64,000 nt of DNA from CAWCLK01 sp963796225 (GCA_963796225.1 CAWCLK010000054.1:62001-126000), one strand, 5' to 3'; counted from the first letter of the stretch, positions 8,632 to 17,937 are shown. Numbers and translations: made by a program. Notes: generated by a model from the letters alone, not told the origin.

Positions 8632-10265
8632 GGTTGGCGGTGCGGCTCGCCTCGGCGGCGCGCTCGGACTCCAGCCGTTCCAGCTCGGCCGCCCCGTGGT
8701 CGACGTGGCTCATGGCATCGGCGATCGCGGTGTGGCCGGCCTCGTCGCGGATGAGCTCGTGCATGCGCTGGACGACGCGGCGGTAGGCGGGGTGGCCCTG
8801 CGGGGTGGAGCGCAGCTCGAGCATCTGCATGGCCGCGCGGGCGTTGAGCTGCATCACGTAGCGGACGCGGTAGCCGAAGCAGACCGCGTACTGGGCCTGG
8901 GCGGGGTGGTCGGGGCGCAGCGTCTCGTACAGCTCGGCCGACCGGTCCATCGCACGGGCGTAGGCGTCGGCCACGCCCGCGTCCTCGAGCTCGGCGGGCA
9001 CCTCGTGACCGTGGCGGGTCGTGAGGTCCTGCCACTCGAGGGTCAGCATCCGGTGGCGTTGCAGGTCCCGGAACCCGCCGTAGTCGCCGAGGACGTCGAA
9101 GCGGTACCAGACCCGCTCGAGTGCGCGCCCCGGCTTGTGGCGCCGGTTGGCGCGCTCGCCGACGTAGGCGGCCAGCACGCGTGCGCGGTCGTCGGCCGAC
9201 AGGGCCGCGACGCGGTCGGCGACCTGGGCCTCGGGCAGGTCGGTGTGGGCGTACAGGGCCGCGGTGACCAGCGCCTGCTCGGCCGCGACCGGGTCGCGGG
9301 GCGACCAGTCGGTGAGCGTCACGAGGTCGGCCGGGGCGGCGTCGGCGTCGGCCAGCAGCTCGGCCGCGAGGGCCCGGGTGTCGCGGCGGGTGGTGGCCAG
9401 GTACTCGGACCAGACCCCGCCCCGGTCGGGGCGGTCCACGCGCGTGAGGAAGGCCGGGATGAGGTGGCGCAGCTCGGCCAGCAGGCGGTCGCCGAGGTGG
9501 CGCGCCTCGGCCAGCTCGGAGGATCGCAGCCGCAGCAGCAGCATCTCGTAGGACTGCCCGGACGCGAACATGCCGAGGTTGGAGGTCGTGGCCGCCGGCA
9601 GCAGGCCGCGCAGCAGGTCCAGCGCCTTGGCCTTGGTCGCGTTGCGGTAGACGACGTCGGACGTCGCCTCGTCCTGCGGCCACGTCGTGCGCACCCACTC
9701 GAGGACCTGCGGGACCAGCTCGGCGTAGGTCGCGAAGATGGCGTCGAGGTGGCTCGACGTACGCCCCGGCGTGCGGTCCGGCCATCACGTCCGGGTCGCG
9801 GTAGTACCGCCAGCGGCCGTCGACCCGCATGTCGTAGGCGATGTAGCGGGTCGACTGCTCGAGGTAGGCGGCCAGCCGCCCCCACTCGAGCTGCTTGGTC
9901 ATGAGGTTGCTGACCTCCTCGGCCGCCACGTGCGCCCCGCCGAGCTGGGCGACCGAGTCGTCGCCGTACTCGCTGAACACCTTCTGGTAGAGCCGGTCGG
10001 CCCGTTCGATCCCGCCGTCACCGTCCGCGTCGGCGTCCTCGGACAGGCCCTCGAGCTGCGGGACGAACTCGTCCAGGTACAGCCGTCGGATCGACTTCGG
10101 CGACCGCGAGTACCTCGCGAACAGCGCTCCCTTGACCACCTCGGGCAGGTCCGTCAGGCCGAACACGTGGTCGTCGGTGTTGGTGAACGCCCGGGACAGC
10201 ACCGCCCGCTCGGCGTCCGTGAACTGGTCCTGCGGCGGCGGGACGGGGCGGGCGTCGAGGTCCAC
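8621..10265 (-). CDS. thyX: Two-domain ThyX-like protein (FAD-dependent thymidylate synthase family; frameshifted)
   Basis: About 547 residues after correcting one extra base near 9752 (GTCGAGCCACC for GTCGAGCACC), roughly twice a normal ThyX. Start GTG 10265 is chosen for the GGGAG 6 nt upstream; GTG 10292 is an alternative. The N-half shows SRSPKSIRRLYLDEF, EYGDDSVAQLGGAHVAAEEV and YLEQSTRYIAYD; the C-half shows LQRHRMLTLEWQDL, YRVRYVMQLNARAAM and LELRSTPQGHP, so both halves look like ThyX repeats. The canonical RHRx7S motif is not intact in either: the N-half has WGR at the RHR position, the C-half has RHR but Asp for the Ser. ThyX converts dUMP to dTMP with methylene-THF, FAD and NADPH. 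Activity here is uncertain. Position near dapA matches the common thyX-dapA pairing. Confidence 0.78.
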
Positions 10266-10314
10266 GAGGGCTCCCAGGAGGTGGCGGTCCACGCTGCCGG
10301 CCGAGGCTAGCCCC

Positions 10315-10425
10315 GCGCCCCGCCACCCCCTCCCATCCGGAGCGCTCGGGCCGGACCGCGCCCCGCCACCCCCTCCCATCCATGGCCAGGCGGGGCGGGG
10401 CGCGCCCCGCCACCCCCTCCCATCC
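10315..10425. repeat. Three direct copies of a GC-rich 24-bp unit, period 43-44 bp
   Basis: GCGCCCCGCCACCCCCTCCC followed by ATCC occurs at 10315-10338, 10358-10381 and 10402-10425, with related GC-rich spacers. It lies directly upstream of thyX (on its 5' side) and before the palindrome-flanked gene. No coding frame accounts for it. Confidence 0.85.
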
Positions 10426-10444
10426 GGCACCTCCGTCGCGTTGC

Positions 10445-10483
10445 TGCGGAGCTTTCGCTCATCTGACGAGCGGAACGTCCGCA
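10445..10483. repeat. 39-nt palindromic unit L1 (left pair, outer)
   Basis: Begins TGCGGAGCTTTCGCTC, ends GAGCGGAACGTCCGCA; the arms pair imperfectly around ATCTGAC. Exactly 39 nt, as are the three sister units. With L2 it forms a 112-nt block. Confidence 0.8.
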
Positions 10484-10517
10484 TCAACGGTGACTGGACG
10501 GCGAGGTCGAGGGTTCG

Positions 10518-10556
10518 TGCGGAGGTTGCGCTCTGATGGTGCGCGAAACCTCCGCA
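10518..10556. repeat. 39-nt palindromic unit L2 (left pair, inner; contains the gene start)
   Basis: Arms TGCGGAGGTT and AACCTCCGCA pair perfectly (10 bp). The unit supplies both the GGAGG that can act as Shine-Dalgarno sequence and the ATG (10536) of the enclosed gene. It starts 73 nt after L1. Confidence 0.82.
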
Positions 10557-11540
10557 GCTCCCGGCGCACGGGTCGTCCACACCTCGGGGATCGAGTGGTC
10601 GCGGACCCGGGCTCTGGCTCGACACTTCGGCATGAACCCCATCGAGCTGGCGCGGCTGGCCGCCCGCCACGACCACGTCCTCGGCCCCTCCGTCCGGGCC
10701 GAGGCGGACGTCAGTCCTGCAACGTGGGGGCGACTGCTTCGGAGCCCGGGCGTCGATCGGCCGTTCCGGGGCGTGGGCGTCCTCCCCGGCAGCACCGACC
10801 GGAGCCTGTCGCGCATGCGTGCCGCCCTCCACGCGGTGCGCTGCGACGCGGCCGTGACCGGGTGGTCGGCGGCGTTCCTGTACGGGTTGGTCACCGCCGC
10901 CCCGACCGACGTGCACCTGCTCACACGACACGGAGCGAGCATTGCCCGCCGTGACGGCCTCCACGTCACCGAGTCCAGCACCTGGCCGGAGGGCATGCGC
11001 GTCCAGCACGGAATCCAGGTCGTCCCAGCGGGGCGGATGCTCGCCGACCTCGCGGCCGCGACGGACGCAGACGCGCTCCTCGACCTGGCGATCGACGCCC
11101 GCTTCGCCGGTGACCTGACACGCGGCCACCTCGACCGCGAGCTCGCGGCCCGGCGACGCTTTCCCGGCCGCGCGACCTTCCGGGTCATCGCCGACGAGCT
11201 TCGCGAGGACACCAGCGACTCCGGGTTCGAGCACCGGGCCCGTCACCGCCTCGGTGACCGTGGCATGGCCCCCGACCCCGGCCAGCACGAGCTCGTGGTG
11301 GCGGGGCGGACCCGGCGGATCGACCTGCCCTACCGCGACCAGCGGGTGGGCCTCGAGTGCCTCGGCCTGGCCGCCCACTCAGGCCGGCGGGCCTTCGACG
11401 AGGACGCACGTCGCCGAAACGACTTCGCGGAGCACGGCGAGTGGCTCATCCTCGAGCTCACGTGGACCATGTTCCACCGCGGCTGGGAAGACTTCGCAGC
11501 CCGCCTCGACCGCGTGCTGCGAGCCCGCGCCCCGCGCTGA
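10536..11540 (+). CDS. AbiEi-like / DUF559-type protein with degenerate Vsr-like nuclease domain
   Basis: 334 residues. The N-terminal third has a winged-helix look (MNPIELARLAARHDHVLG) like AbiEi antitoxins; residues ~105-175 match the AbiEi central region (DAAVTGWSAAFLYGL, VVPAGRMLADLAAAT). The C-terminal ~90 residues resemble the DUF559/Vsr endonuclease-like fold (RRIDLPYRDQRVGLECLG, then EWLILELTW). Family members usually read EvDG at this point; here it is LECLG (Glu274 kept, Asp replaced by Leu276), so nuclease activity is doubtful. ATG 10536 has GGAGG 10 nt upstream; ATG 10632 is an alternative. The gene sits between two pairs of 39-nt palindromes. No toxin partner (AbiEii) is adjacent. 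Confidence 0.72.
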   Translation: MVRETSAAPGARVVHTSGIEWSRTRALARHFGMNPIELARLAARHDHVLGPSVRAEADVSPATWGRLLRSPGVDRPFRGVGVLPGSTDRSLSRMRAALHAVRCDAAVTGWSAAFLYGLVTAAPTDVHLLTRHGASIARRDGLHVTESSTWPEGMRVQHGIQVVPAGRMLADLAAATDADALLDLAIDARFAGDLTRGHLDRELAARRRFPGRATFRVIADELREDTSDSGFEHRARHRLGDRGMAPDPGQHELVVAGRTRRIDLPYRDQRVGLECLGLAAHSGRRAFDEDARRRNDFAEHGEWLILELTWTMFHRGWEDFAARLDRVLRARAPR

Positions 11541-11560
11541 CGGGCTGCGACCCGCGTTGG

Positions 11561-11599
11561 TGCGGAACTTCCCGTCATCTCGTGAGCGGAAGCTCCGCA
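11561..11599. repeat. 39-nt palindromic unit R1 (right pair, inner)
   Basis: Arms TGCGGAACTTCC and GGAAGCTCCGCA (11 of 12 positions pair) with CATCTCGTGAGC in the loop region. It begins 21 nt after the end of the enclosed gene and could serve as its terminator. Confidence 0.8.
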
Positions 11600-11633
11600 G
11601 CACGTGCGTCGGGGCGCCCGAGACCGAGGTTGG

Positions 11634-11672
11634 TGCGGAGGTTTCGCGCATCTCGTGAGCGAAAGCTCCGCA
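11634..11672. repeat. 39-nt palindromic unit R2 (right pair, outer)
   Basis: Arms TGCGGAGGTTTCGC and GCGAAAGCTCCGCA (13 of 14 pair). It starts exactly 73 nt after R1, the same spacing as L1 to L2. Confidence 0.82.
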
Positions 11673-11689
11673 GCAATCCCTCCGGGGGC

Positions 11690-11785
11690 ACGGGGCGCGG
11701 GGCGGGCTCCGGGTGGGGCGGGCTGCGGGGCGCGGGGTGGGCTGCGGGGCTCGGGGCGGCGGGGCGGCGGGGCGGCGGGGCGCTA
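11690..11785. repeat. G-run-rich low-complexity tract
   Basis: Plus-strand runs of GGGG separated by 2-5 nt, ending in several copies of GGGGCGGCG. It lies between convergent genes and ends at the stop codon of the SDR gene. Tracts of four or more G-runs can form G-quadruplexes; the repeat could also reflect polymerase slippage. Confidence 0.6.
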
Positions 11786-12559
11786 CAGGCCGCGGATGGC
11801 GCCGCCGTCGACGGCCCAGGCCTGGCCGGTGACGTAGGAGGCGGCCGGGGAGAGCAGGAAGGCGCCGACGCGGCCGAGCTCGTCGGGGTCGCCCACGCGG
11901 CGCAGCGGGATGGCCTCGGCGGCGTCGCGGCGGACCTCGTCGAAGGTGCGGCCCTGGCTGTCGGCGAGGGAGCGGTGCAGGTCGTCGAGGCGATCGGTGG
12001 CGAAGCGGCCCGGCAGCAGGGCGTTGACGCGCACGCCCCGTGGGCCGAGCTCGTCGGCCAGGGTCTTGACGTAGCCCCAGACGGCGGGGCGGGCCACGTT
12101 GGAGGTGGCCAGGCCGCTGACGGGCTCGACCGAGGTCGTCGAGGTCAGCGCGACCATCGCGCCGCCCTCGCCCAGGACCTCGCCGAAGGCACGGAGCAGG
12201 CGGATGGGTGCGGCGGCGGCCAGCAGCAGCGCGTCGTCGAGCTCGCCGTCGGTCATCGCGCCCGCCGAACCCGCGGCGGGACCACCATGCGAGACGAACA
12301 GCCCGTCGACGCGCCCGAAGGCCCGGTCGGCCTCCTCGAGCAGCTCGGCCGGGGTGGTGCGCGCCGTGATGTCGGCGGTCAGGCCGTGGGCGTGGTCGGG
12401 TCCCCCGAGCGCGGCCACCGCGGCCTCGACCCGCCCCGGGGTCCGGGAGGCGACGAGCACGCGGGCGCCCTCGTCGACCAGTGCGGCGGCCACGGCCGCA
12501 CCGAGGCCGGAGGTGCCACCGGTGACGACGACCACGCGGTCGGTCAGCTGCAGGTCCAT
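11783..12559 (-). CDS. Short-chain dehydrogenase/reductase with non-canonical active site
   Basis: 258 residues from ATG 12559. N-terminal Rossmann motif VVVVTGGTSGLGAAVA (TGxxxGxG) and a C-terminal LGRVGAFLLSPAASYVTG ... VDGG, as in FabG-like SDRs. The usual YxxxK catalytic pair is missing: the aligned segment reads LATSNVARPAVWGYVKTLA, so Tyr is Leu and Lys is Asn. A recognised minority of SDR paralogs carry such SNxxR sequences. The substrate is unknown. It is 34 bp downstream of the SGNH hydrolase on the same strand. Confidence 0.85.
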   Translation of the reverse strand: MDLQLTDRVVVVTGGTSGLGAAVAAALVDEGARVLVASRTPGRVEAAVAALGGPDHAHGLTADITARTTPAELLEEADRAFGRVDGLFVSHGGPAAGSAGAMTDGELDDALLLAAAAPIRLLRAFGEVLGEGGAMVALTSTTSVEPVSGLATSNVARPAVWGYVKTLADELGPRGVRVNALLPGRFATDRLDDLHRSLADSQGRTFDEVRRDAAEAIPLRRVGDPDELGRVGAFLLSPAASYVTGQAWAVDGGAIRGL

Positions 12560-12593
12560 GGGCTGCTCCAGGGTCGAGGGGACGTGAGTGGGG

Positions 12594-13427
12594 TCAGGGC
12601 TGCGGTCCACGCGGGGCGAGCGGGCGGGCCAGCACCTCGGCGGCGTGGTCCAGCAGGGCCTCGACGACCAGCCGGGCCATGGCGGCGTGGCCGGTCTCGC
12701 CGGGATGGAACCCGTCGCCACCGAACATGGTGGCGTCCGGCCGTGGCAGGGGCACGACGACGAGGTCGCGCCCCGCCGCCGCCCGTCGCTGGGCGCGTGC
12801 CACCCGACGGCACGACCATCCCACCAGGCGAGCCAGGGGCCAGCCGAAGCCGGGCGCGGCACCGAGGTCGGGACAGGGCACGAATGCGACCAGCGCCCCG
12901 TCGCCGGCGTCCTCGACGGCGTCGAGCAGGGCGGTCGTGCTCGCCCGGACCTCGTCGGGCGGCACCCGCCCGATGGCGTCGTTGACGCCGACCGACACGA
13001 CGACGACGTCCGGGTCGGCGGCGCGGACCAGCGGGACCTGCTCGGTGCGCACGTCGGCCGTGCGGTGCCCGTCGGTGGCCAGCGAGGTCACCGCGACGCG
13101 GCGCCCCGTCGCGGCGGCCAGCCCCCGGGCGACCTGTTGCGGGAAGGCCGTCGCGGCGTCGGTGAGGCCGTACCCTCGGGCGGCCGAGTCCCCCAGCACC
13201 AGCAGCCGTACCGGCTCGCCGAGGCCCTCCCCGACCGTCGCGGACCGTTCGAGGTCGTGGGCGTGCTCCTGCGCCGTCCGCCGCATGCGCTGGATCCGGA
13301 CCACGGTGGCGCCGACGAGCATGGTCGTCCCGGCGCCCAGCACCCCCGCCACCAGGCGCCCCGCCCCGCGCCGACCGGTGGCGCGAGACGACCCGGCGGC
13401 AGGACGAGGGGCACGAGACATGAGCAT
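12594..13427 (-). CDS. SGNH/GDSL-type hydrolase
   Basis: 277 residues from ATG 13427 (ATG 13421 also possible). A basic N-terminus and hydrophobic segment (LVAGVLGAGTTMLVGATVV) suggest membrane anchoring. Catalytic blocks: LLVLGDSAARGYG (nucleophile Ser), VVVSVGVNDA (block III Asn) and the C-terminal GDGFHPGETGH carrying the Asp-x-x-His pair. Such enzymes hydrolyse lipid or acetyl esters. It lies head-to-head with the ABC exporter gene, with about 100 bp between starts. Confidence 0.87.
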   Translation of the reverse strand: MLMSRAPRPAAGSSRATGRRGAGRLVAGVLGAGTTMLVGATVVRIQRMRRTAQEHAHDLERSATVGEGLGEPVRLLVLGDSAARGYGLTDAATAFPQQVARGLAAATGRRVAVTSLATDGHRTADVRTEQVPLVRAADPDVVVVSVGVNDAIGRVPPDEVRASTTALLDAVEDAGDGALVAFVPCPDLGAAPGFGWPLARLVGWSCRRVARAQRRAAAGRDLVVVPLPRPDATMFGGDGFHPGETGHAAMARLVVEALLDHAAEVLARPLAPRGPQP

Positions 13428-13528
13428 GGTCGGCGCAGGCTAGCCCCGCCCCGGGCACATCCCGGCCGGGGCGCGCGTTGCACCCGCGAACGCCCGGCGA
13501 TCCCGGGATCGACCCTTCGGAGATCCGC

Positions 13529-15401
13529 ATGAGCATGCACGGCGCCTGGGGCCTGCGCCGCCTCGGTGACATCGACGGCGTGGGCACCCGCGGACTCGAC
13601 CGTGCCGTCGTGAAGCGTGCCTGGGGGCTGACCCGGCCGTACCGACGCCGCCTGGCCGGCTTCATCGGCCTGATCGTGGTCGGGGCGACCCTCGGGGCGC
13701 TGCCGCCGCAGCTGATCAAGATCGCGGTGGACCGCGCCATCCCGGGCGGGGACCTGCACCTGCTCAACCTCATCTTCGCGGGGATGCTCGGCATCGGGCT
13801 CGGGATGGCCGTGCTGTCGATGTTCGAGCGGTGGCTGTCGTCGACCATCGGCGAGGGCTTCATCCACGACCTGCGCGTGATGCTGTACGAGCACGTGCAG
13901 CGCATGCCGCTGGCGTTCTTCACCCGCACCCAGACCGGGGCGCTGATCACCCGGCTGAACAACGACGTGGTCGGGGCGCAACGGGCCCTGACCGGCACGC
14001 TCGGCGGCATCGTCGACAACCTGATCTCGGTGTCCGTCACGCTGGTGTTCATGTTCGCGCTCGAGTGGCGCGTCACGCTGCTGGCGCTGGCCCTGCTGCC
14101 GCTGTTCGTCGATCCCGGCCCGCATCGTCGGCGTGCGGCTGCAGCACCTCTCGCGCGAGGGGATGAGGATCAACGCCGAGATGAACACCGTCATGACCGA
14201 ACGGTTCAACGTCTCCGGGGCGCTGCTGGTCAAGCTGTTCGGTCGCGTGCCCACCGAGACCCGCCTGTTCGGCGGCAAGGCCCGCCGGGTCGCCGACATC
14301 GGCGTCAAGCAGGCCATCGCGGGGCGCGCCCTGTTCGCCGCGCTCGGGTTCATCGGCACGGCCGCCACCGCGGTCGTCTACCTCGTGGGCGGACGCATCG
14401 CGATCAGCTCCCCGACCATCGAGGTGGGGACCGTCGTCGCCCTCGCCCTGTACGTCACGCAGCTGTACGGACCGCTCGCCCAGCTGTCCAACGCCCGCGT
14501 CGACCTGATGACGGCCCTGGTCTCCTTCGAACGGGTCTTCGAGGTCACCGACCTGCCCCACGCCATCGCCGAGGCGCCCGACGCCCGGCCGCTGCAGGAC
14601 CCCCGCGGCCACGTGCGGTTCGAGGACGTCTGGTTCCGCTACCCCGCGGCGACGGGATCGACGCTGGAGTCGCTGGAGGGGCCCCGGTCCGACCACGGCG
14701 ACGCGGCGTCCGACTGGATCCTGCAGGGCGTGGAGCTCGACGCCCCGCCGGGCACGATGGTGGCGTTGGTCGGCCCGTCGGGCGCGGGCAAGACCACGAT
14801 GTCCATGCTGGTGCCCCGCATCCACGACGTGACGCAGGGCGCGGTCACCATCGACGGCCAGGACGTCCGCGAGGTGACGCTGGACTCCCTGGCCGACGCC
14901 GTCGGCGTGGTCACCCAGGACCCGCACCTGTTCCACGACTCGATCGCGGCCAACCTGCGCTACGCCCACCCCGACGCCACGGACGACGAGCTCGTCGCGG
15001 CCTGCCGGGCCGCCCGGATCCACGACGTCATCGCCCGCCTGCCCGACGGCTACGACACGGTGGTCGGCGAGCGCGGGTACCGGCTCTCCGGCGGCGAGAA
15101 GCAGCGGGTGGCCATCGCGCGCGTCATCCTCAAGGACCCGGCGGTGGTGATCCTCGACGAGGCGACCGCCCACCTCGACTCCGAGTCCGAGCGCCACGTC
15201 CAGGCGGCCCTCAAGGAGATCCTCCGGGACCGAACCAGCCTGGTGATCGCGCACCGCCTGTCGACGATCGTCGAGGCCGACGAGATCCTGGTCCTCGACC
15301 AGGGCCAGGTCGTCGAACGGGGCACCCACACCGAGCTGGTCGTGGCTGGCGGGCTCTACGCCGAGCTGGCCCGGACCCAGTTGGCCGCGGCGGAGCGCTG
15401 A
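13529..15401 (+). CDS. ABC exporter, fused TMD-NBD half-transporter (frameshifted)
   Basis: 623 residues after removing one extra G at 14111 (GTCGATCCC for GTCATCCC). The N-half is a six-helix exporter domain (LAGFIGLIVVGATLGALPP, FAGMLGIGLGMAVLSMF, and so on). The NBD has Walker A GPSGAGKT, Q-loop VTQDPHLF, signature LSGGEKQR, Walker B VVILDEAT and H-loop IAHRLST. Family: MsbA/LmrA-type multidrug or lipid exporters, acting as dimers. ATG 13529 is preceded by CGGAG. An insertion of about 20 acidic or Ser-rich residues precedes the NBD Walker A (near STLESLEGPRSDHGD). Confidence 0.9.
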
Positions 15402-15489
15402 GAACGCACGCAGGCCGGCACCCTTCACCCACCGAGCCGCCCTGCCGACGAAACTCCCATCGGCATCCCCCTCCCGTCGGGCTCGCACC

Positions 15490-17167
15490 GTGGACGTCGC
15501 GCGCGTGTCACCGCCCCCTCCCCCGCTCGGGGGTGGGTGGGCGGTGCGCGTGATCATCGCGACCCTCGCAGCCGCCGTCGCCACCGCGTCCATGCCGGCG
15601 GACGAGGCGACCGTGCCGGTCGTGCTGTCCGCCGCGATGCCCCTGGTCGCCGGGCTGCTGACGTGGGCCACCCGCGACCGGCGTTCACCCCGGTGGCTGC
15701 CGCGCCCGGTCCTGCTGGGCGACGCCGTGATCGCCGCCCTGGTCGTGCTCACCGCGGCACCCGTCCGGGTGGCGATGGCCGTCATGCTGCTGCCGTTGTT
15801 CGTCGCCGGGGCCGTCTCGTCGCGACTGGCCGACCTCGTGCTGGTCACCCTGCTCGGGACGACCGCGGTCGTCGGCCTCGTCGGTGCCCCCATCCCGGCT
15901 CGCGGCGTGCTCGGCGTCACCGTGGCGGTGACGGCGGTGGCGGTGGCCGTGCAGGGCCGGCAGCTGCGGCGTGCCGTGACGGGCGGCAGCCAGCGCATCG
16001 CGTTCCTGTCCGGCCGCTCACGGGCGCTGCTCCAGGGGGTCACCGAGGCCCTGCTCGTCACCACGCCGTCGGGACGGATCCTCGACGGCAACCAGCCCGC
16101 GGTCGACCTGGCCGGGGGCAGCGGCCTCGTGGGGCGCAGCTGCTCGGACGTGCTGGGCCTGCACCGTGACCACGCACTGCTGGACTGCAGCCGCTGCCCG
16201 CTCGCCGAGGAACCGGGCCACGACCTCGAGGTCTGGACCGAGGACGGCGACGGCAACCGCACCACCCTGCTGGCGCGCGTGCAGCCGATCACGAACCGTC
16301 ACGGGCGCGTCATCGAGCTGCTGCACTCCTTCCGCGACGTGTCCGAGATCGCGCGTGCCCGGGACGCCGAGAACACCTTCCTGGCCACCGCCTCGCACGA
16401 GCTGAAGACCCCGCTGACCGTGATCCGCGGCTCCGCCGAGACCCTGGCCGCCCGCGACGAGCTCCCGGCGGAGGTCCGCGACCGGCTGCTGACGGCCATC
16501 GTCGGCAAGTCCGCCGAGCTGGACGTGATGATCGGCCGCCTGTTGCAGGCCAGCCGCCTTCGCGCGGGGATCACCGACGTGGAGCTGGCCGACGTCGAGG
16601 TCACCGCGGTGGTCGGCCGGCAGGTCGACGTCCTCGACCGGGCCAGCCCCGACCACCACCTGACGTGGGTGGCCGACGCGCCGGTCCCGTTCGCGCACGC
16701 GGATGCCGAGGCGCTCGCCGTCGTCCTCGACCACCTGCTCGAGAACGCACGCAAGTACTCAGCCCGACGGCGGGGACATCGTCACCCACGTGACCCACGA
16801 CGACCACGACGTCGTCGTCGAGGTCACCGACCACGGGATCGGCATGACCGTCGAGCAGCAGCGCCACTGCTTCGACCGGTTCTGGCAGGGCCGCACCGGC
16901 GACCGGCGACGCTTCGGCGGCACCGGCGTCGGGCTGTTCCTGGTCCGCGAGCTCGTCCTCGCGATGGGCGGCCGGGTCGTGGTGACCTCGCAGCTCGGCG
17001 TCGGCAGCACCTTCACGGTCCGCCTGCCCCGGGTCGACGCCGCCGCCCGCCCCGCGCCCGAGCCGGTGGACGAGCACGGACTCAGCATGATCGAGGAGTT
17101 CATGTCCCAGGTGGGCGTGACCCCCGGCAGTCCCCGGCCCTCGCAGCCCGATCGGACGCCGTCGTGA
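15490..17167 (+). CDS. PAS-containing sensor histidine kinase (frameshifted)
   Basis: About 558 residues with one extra A at 16761 removed (TACTCAGCCC for TACTCGCCC). Residues ~17-150 hold about five membrane helices; ~175-290 a PAS-like domain (LLQGVTEALLVTTPSGRILD); HisKA at ATASHELKTPLTVIRG (His303); HATPase boxes LLENARKYS (N), DHGIGM (G1) and GGTGVGLFLV (G2). Starts at GTG 15490. No response regulator is adjacent. Its stop overlaps the GTG of a His-rich membrane protein (GTGA), so the two are coupled and may work together. Confidence 0.88.
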
Positions 17168-17937
17168 TCGTCGCCTGGGTCGCGCTGGCCAACGTCGTCA
17201 CCGGCCTCGTCTACACGACCTACGGGCTCATGACGATCGCCGAGCTGCGCCGGCACTGGCGCACCCGCGGCCCGTCCCACTTCGGGCTCGCCTGGGTCGC
17301 GATGGCCTTCACCTGCGGCCCGCACCACCTCGAGCACGGCCTGCACGTGCTCGTCGACGGCACGGCGGGCACGGTGGACCTCATCGCCATCACCGTCGGC
17401 CTGCCCGCCGGGATCATCTTCTTCCTCCTGCGGGTCGAGGCCATGCGGGGCGGGACCGGTGACCGCACGGCCAGCGAGACCCTCGGGGCGATCATCACGC
17501 CGGCGCTGCTCGGGGCAGCCTCCGTGGCGGCGGCGGTGGCGTCGACCCGAGCCCTCGAGGGCGGCCTGCGGCTGTCGTGGACCCTGGCGCCGAACCTGCT
17601 GCTCGTGGCGCTGTACCTCGCGATCGCGGCCACGCTGGCCGCCACCCAGGCCCACAACCGGGCGGCCCGCGGGACGTGGAGCCTGTCCGGGCTGTCCCTG
17701 ACGGTCGTGTTCGTCACCTGCGCCGTGATGCACGGGTCGTGGGTCGTCCACGTCAGCCAGGGCCTGTACGAGGTGCACGGCCACCTCGTCGTCATCGACG
17801 TCCTGGCGGTGCCCGCCGCCATCTACTTCCTGTGGGTCGTGGCCGAGCTGCACCGGGGGCGGTTGCCCGACTGGAACGAGCTCACGCCGGCCGCCGAGCG
17901 CGACCTCGAGGTGGACGAGCTGCTGCTGTCACGCTGA
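17164..17937 (+). CDS. Histidine-rich polytopic membrane protein of unknown function
   Basis: 257 residues with about seven hydrophobic helices. Two halves each carry a Thr-Cys followed by clustered histidines: TCGPHHLEHGLHV (~residue 53) and TCAVMHGSWVVH then YEVHGHLVVID (~residues 186-210). This pseudo-repeat suggests an internally duplicated helical bundle that could hold heme or metal; that is inference. The GTG overlaps the kinase stop, indicating linked expression. I cannot name the family. Confidence 0.7.
   Translation: MIVAWVALANVVTGLVYTTYGLMTIAELRRHWRTRGPSHFGLAWVAMAFTCGPHHLEHGLHVLVDGTAGTVDLIAITVGLPAGIIFFLLRVEAMRGGTGDRTASETLGAIITPALLGAASVAAAVASTRALEGGLRLSWTLAPNLLLVALYLAIAATLAATQAHNRAARGTWSLSGLSLTVVFVTCAVMHGSWVVHVSQGLYEVHGHLVVIDVLAVPAAIYFLWVVAELHRGRLPDWNELTPAAERDLEVDELLLSR

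Noticed and set aside
10536..11540. Transposase or RAYT enzyme for the palindrome-flanked gene
   Set aside because: No HUH or tyrosine-transposase motif; the sequence matches AbiEi/DUF559-type proteins instead.
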